A DNA stretch of 13,310 nucleotides from CAZFIO01 sp964519585 (lineage in GTDB: Bacteria > Bacillota > Clostridia > Tissierellales > Tissierellaceae): the NCBI GenBank assembly GCA_964519585.1, contig CAZFIO010000048.1, forward strand, positions 1-13,310. Direction: 5' to 3'. Position 1 is the stretch's first letter; each line of letters opens with the position of its first letter. Shown one piece after another: positions 13,251 to 13,310 of the stretch. The position numbers and the translations under genes are program-made. Under the pieces are notes generated by a model that was not told the DNA's origin, searched no databases, and was given only the letters and a program-made list of their open reading frames with translations.

Positions 13251-13310
13251 ATGGCAAAAACTAATGTAATGAGAATTTTAGATAAGGAAAAAATAGATTA
13301 TAAATCATAT
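13251..13310 (+). CDS. YbaK-type aminoacyl-tRNA deacylase (first 20 codons; cut by window edge)
   Basis: An open frame from the ATG at 13251 runs off the right edge. The visible residues, MAKTNVMRILDKEKIDYKSY, closely resemble the start of YbaK/EbsC-family Cys-tRNA(Pro)/aminoacyl-tRNA deacylases, which typically begin (K)KTNAMRILDxxxIxY. Such enzymes clear mischarged tRNA in trans. The ribosome binding site (GATGGTGAT) is weak. The call rests on 20 residues only, so it is likely but not proven. Confidence 0.7.
   Translation, partial: MAKTNVMRILDKEKIDYKSY

Overview
The window is about 13.3 kb of AT-rich DNA with dense genes, Gram-positive ribosome binding sites (GGAGG type), several TTG or GTG starts and small stem-loop terminators. 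The gene set is a ferredoxin-linked 2-oxoacid oxidoreductase, an alpha/beta-type spore protein, ferritin, rubrerythrin, a Crh/HPr-like protein, PrsW and CdaA-CdaR. It points to an anaerobic, endospore-forming low-GC Firmicute (Clostridia/Tissierellia-like). That placement is inferred from gene content only.

Layout. Bases 1-417 hold the 3' part of a PAP2 phosphatase gene. It converges on korB-korA (440-2979, minus strand), a two-gene 2-oxoacid:ferredoxin oxidoreductase operon. Divergent from korA is a YeiH-type transporter (3191-4210), followed by an L,D-transpeptidase with a peptidoglycan-binding domain (4292-5008) and a ferritin with its own promoter (5090-5572). A shared terminator separates ferritin from a minus-strand SASP gene (5637-5918). 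Next comes a gene-free stretch of about 490 bases (5919-6409). It holds an unusual inverted element: arrays of 11-nt repeats face each other across a GC-rich hairpin core. A two-gene split chromate transporter (6410-7532), rubrerythrin (7668-8213), a Crh-like protein lacking the HPr histidine (8277-8537), a PrsW-family membrane protease (8712-9437) and a CapA-family protein (9533-10801) follow on the plus strand. A second 11-nt array overlaps the capA stop codon and opens a 275-base repeat-rich gap. Then come cdaA (11077-11907) and the overlapping cdaR (11891-13108), another repeat-bearing gap, and the first 20 codons of a YbaK-type aminoacyl-tRNA deacylase at the right edge.

How the genes relate. 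Most transcription units are short, one or two genes. Themes are cell envelope (PAP2, L,D-transpeptidase, CapA, PrsW, CdaA/CdaR), oxygen and iron handling in an anaerobe (ferritin, rubrerythrin) and central metabolism with carbon regulation (KorAB, Crh-like). No phage, insertion-sequence transposase, tRNA, rRNA or CRISPR array is visible. The genes are recognisable families. The least explained material is the intergenic repeat family, seen in three gaps (6098-6347, 10791-11060, 13128-13179).
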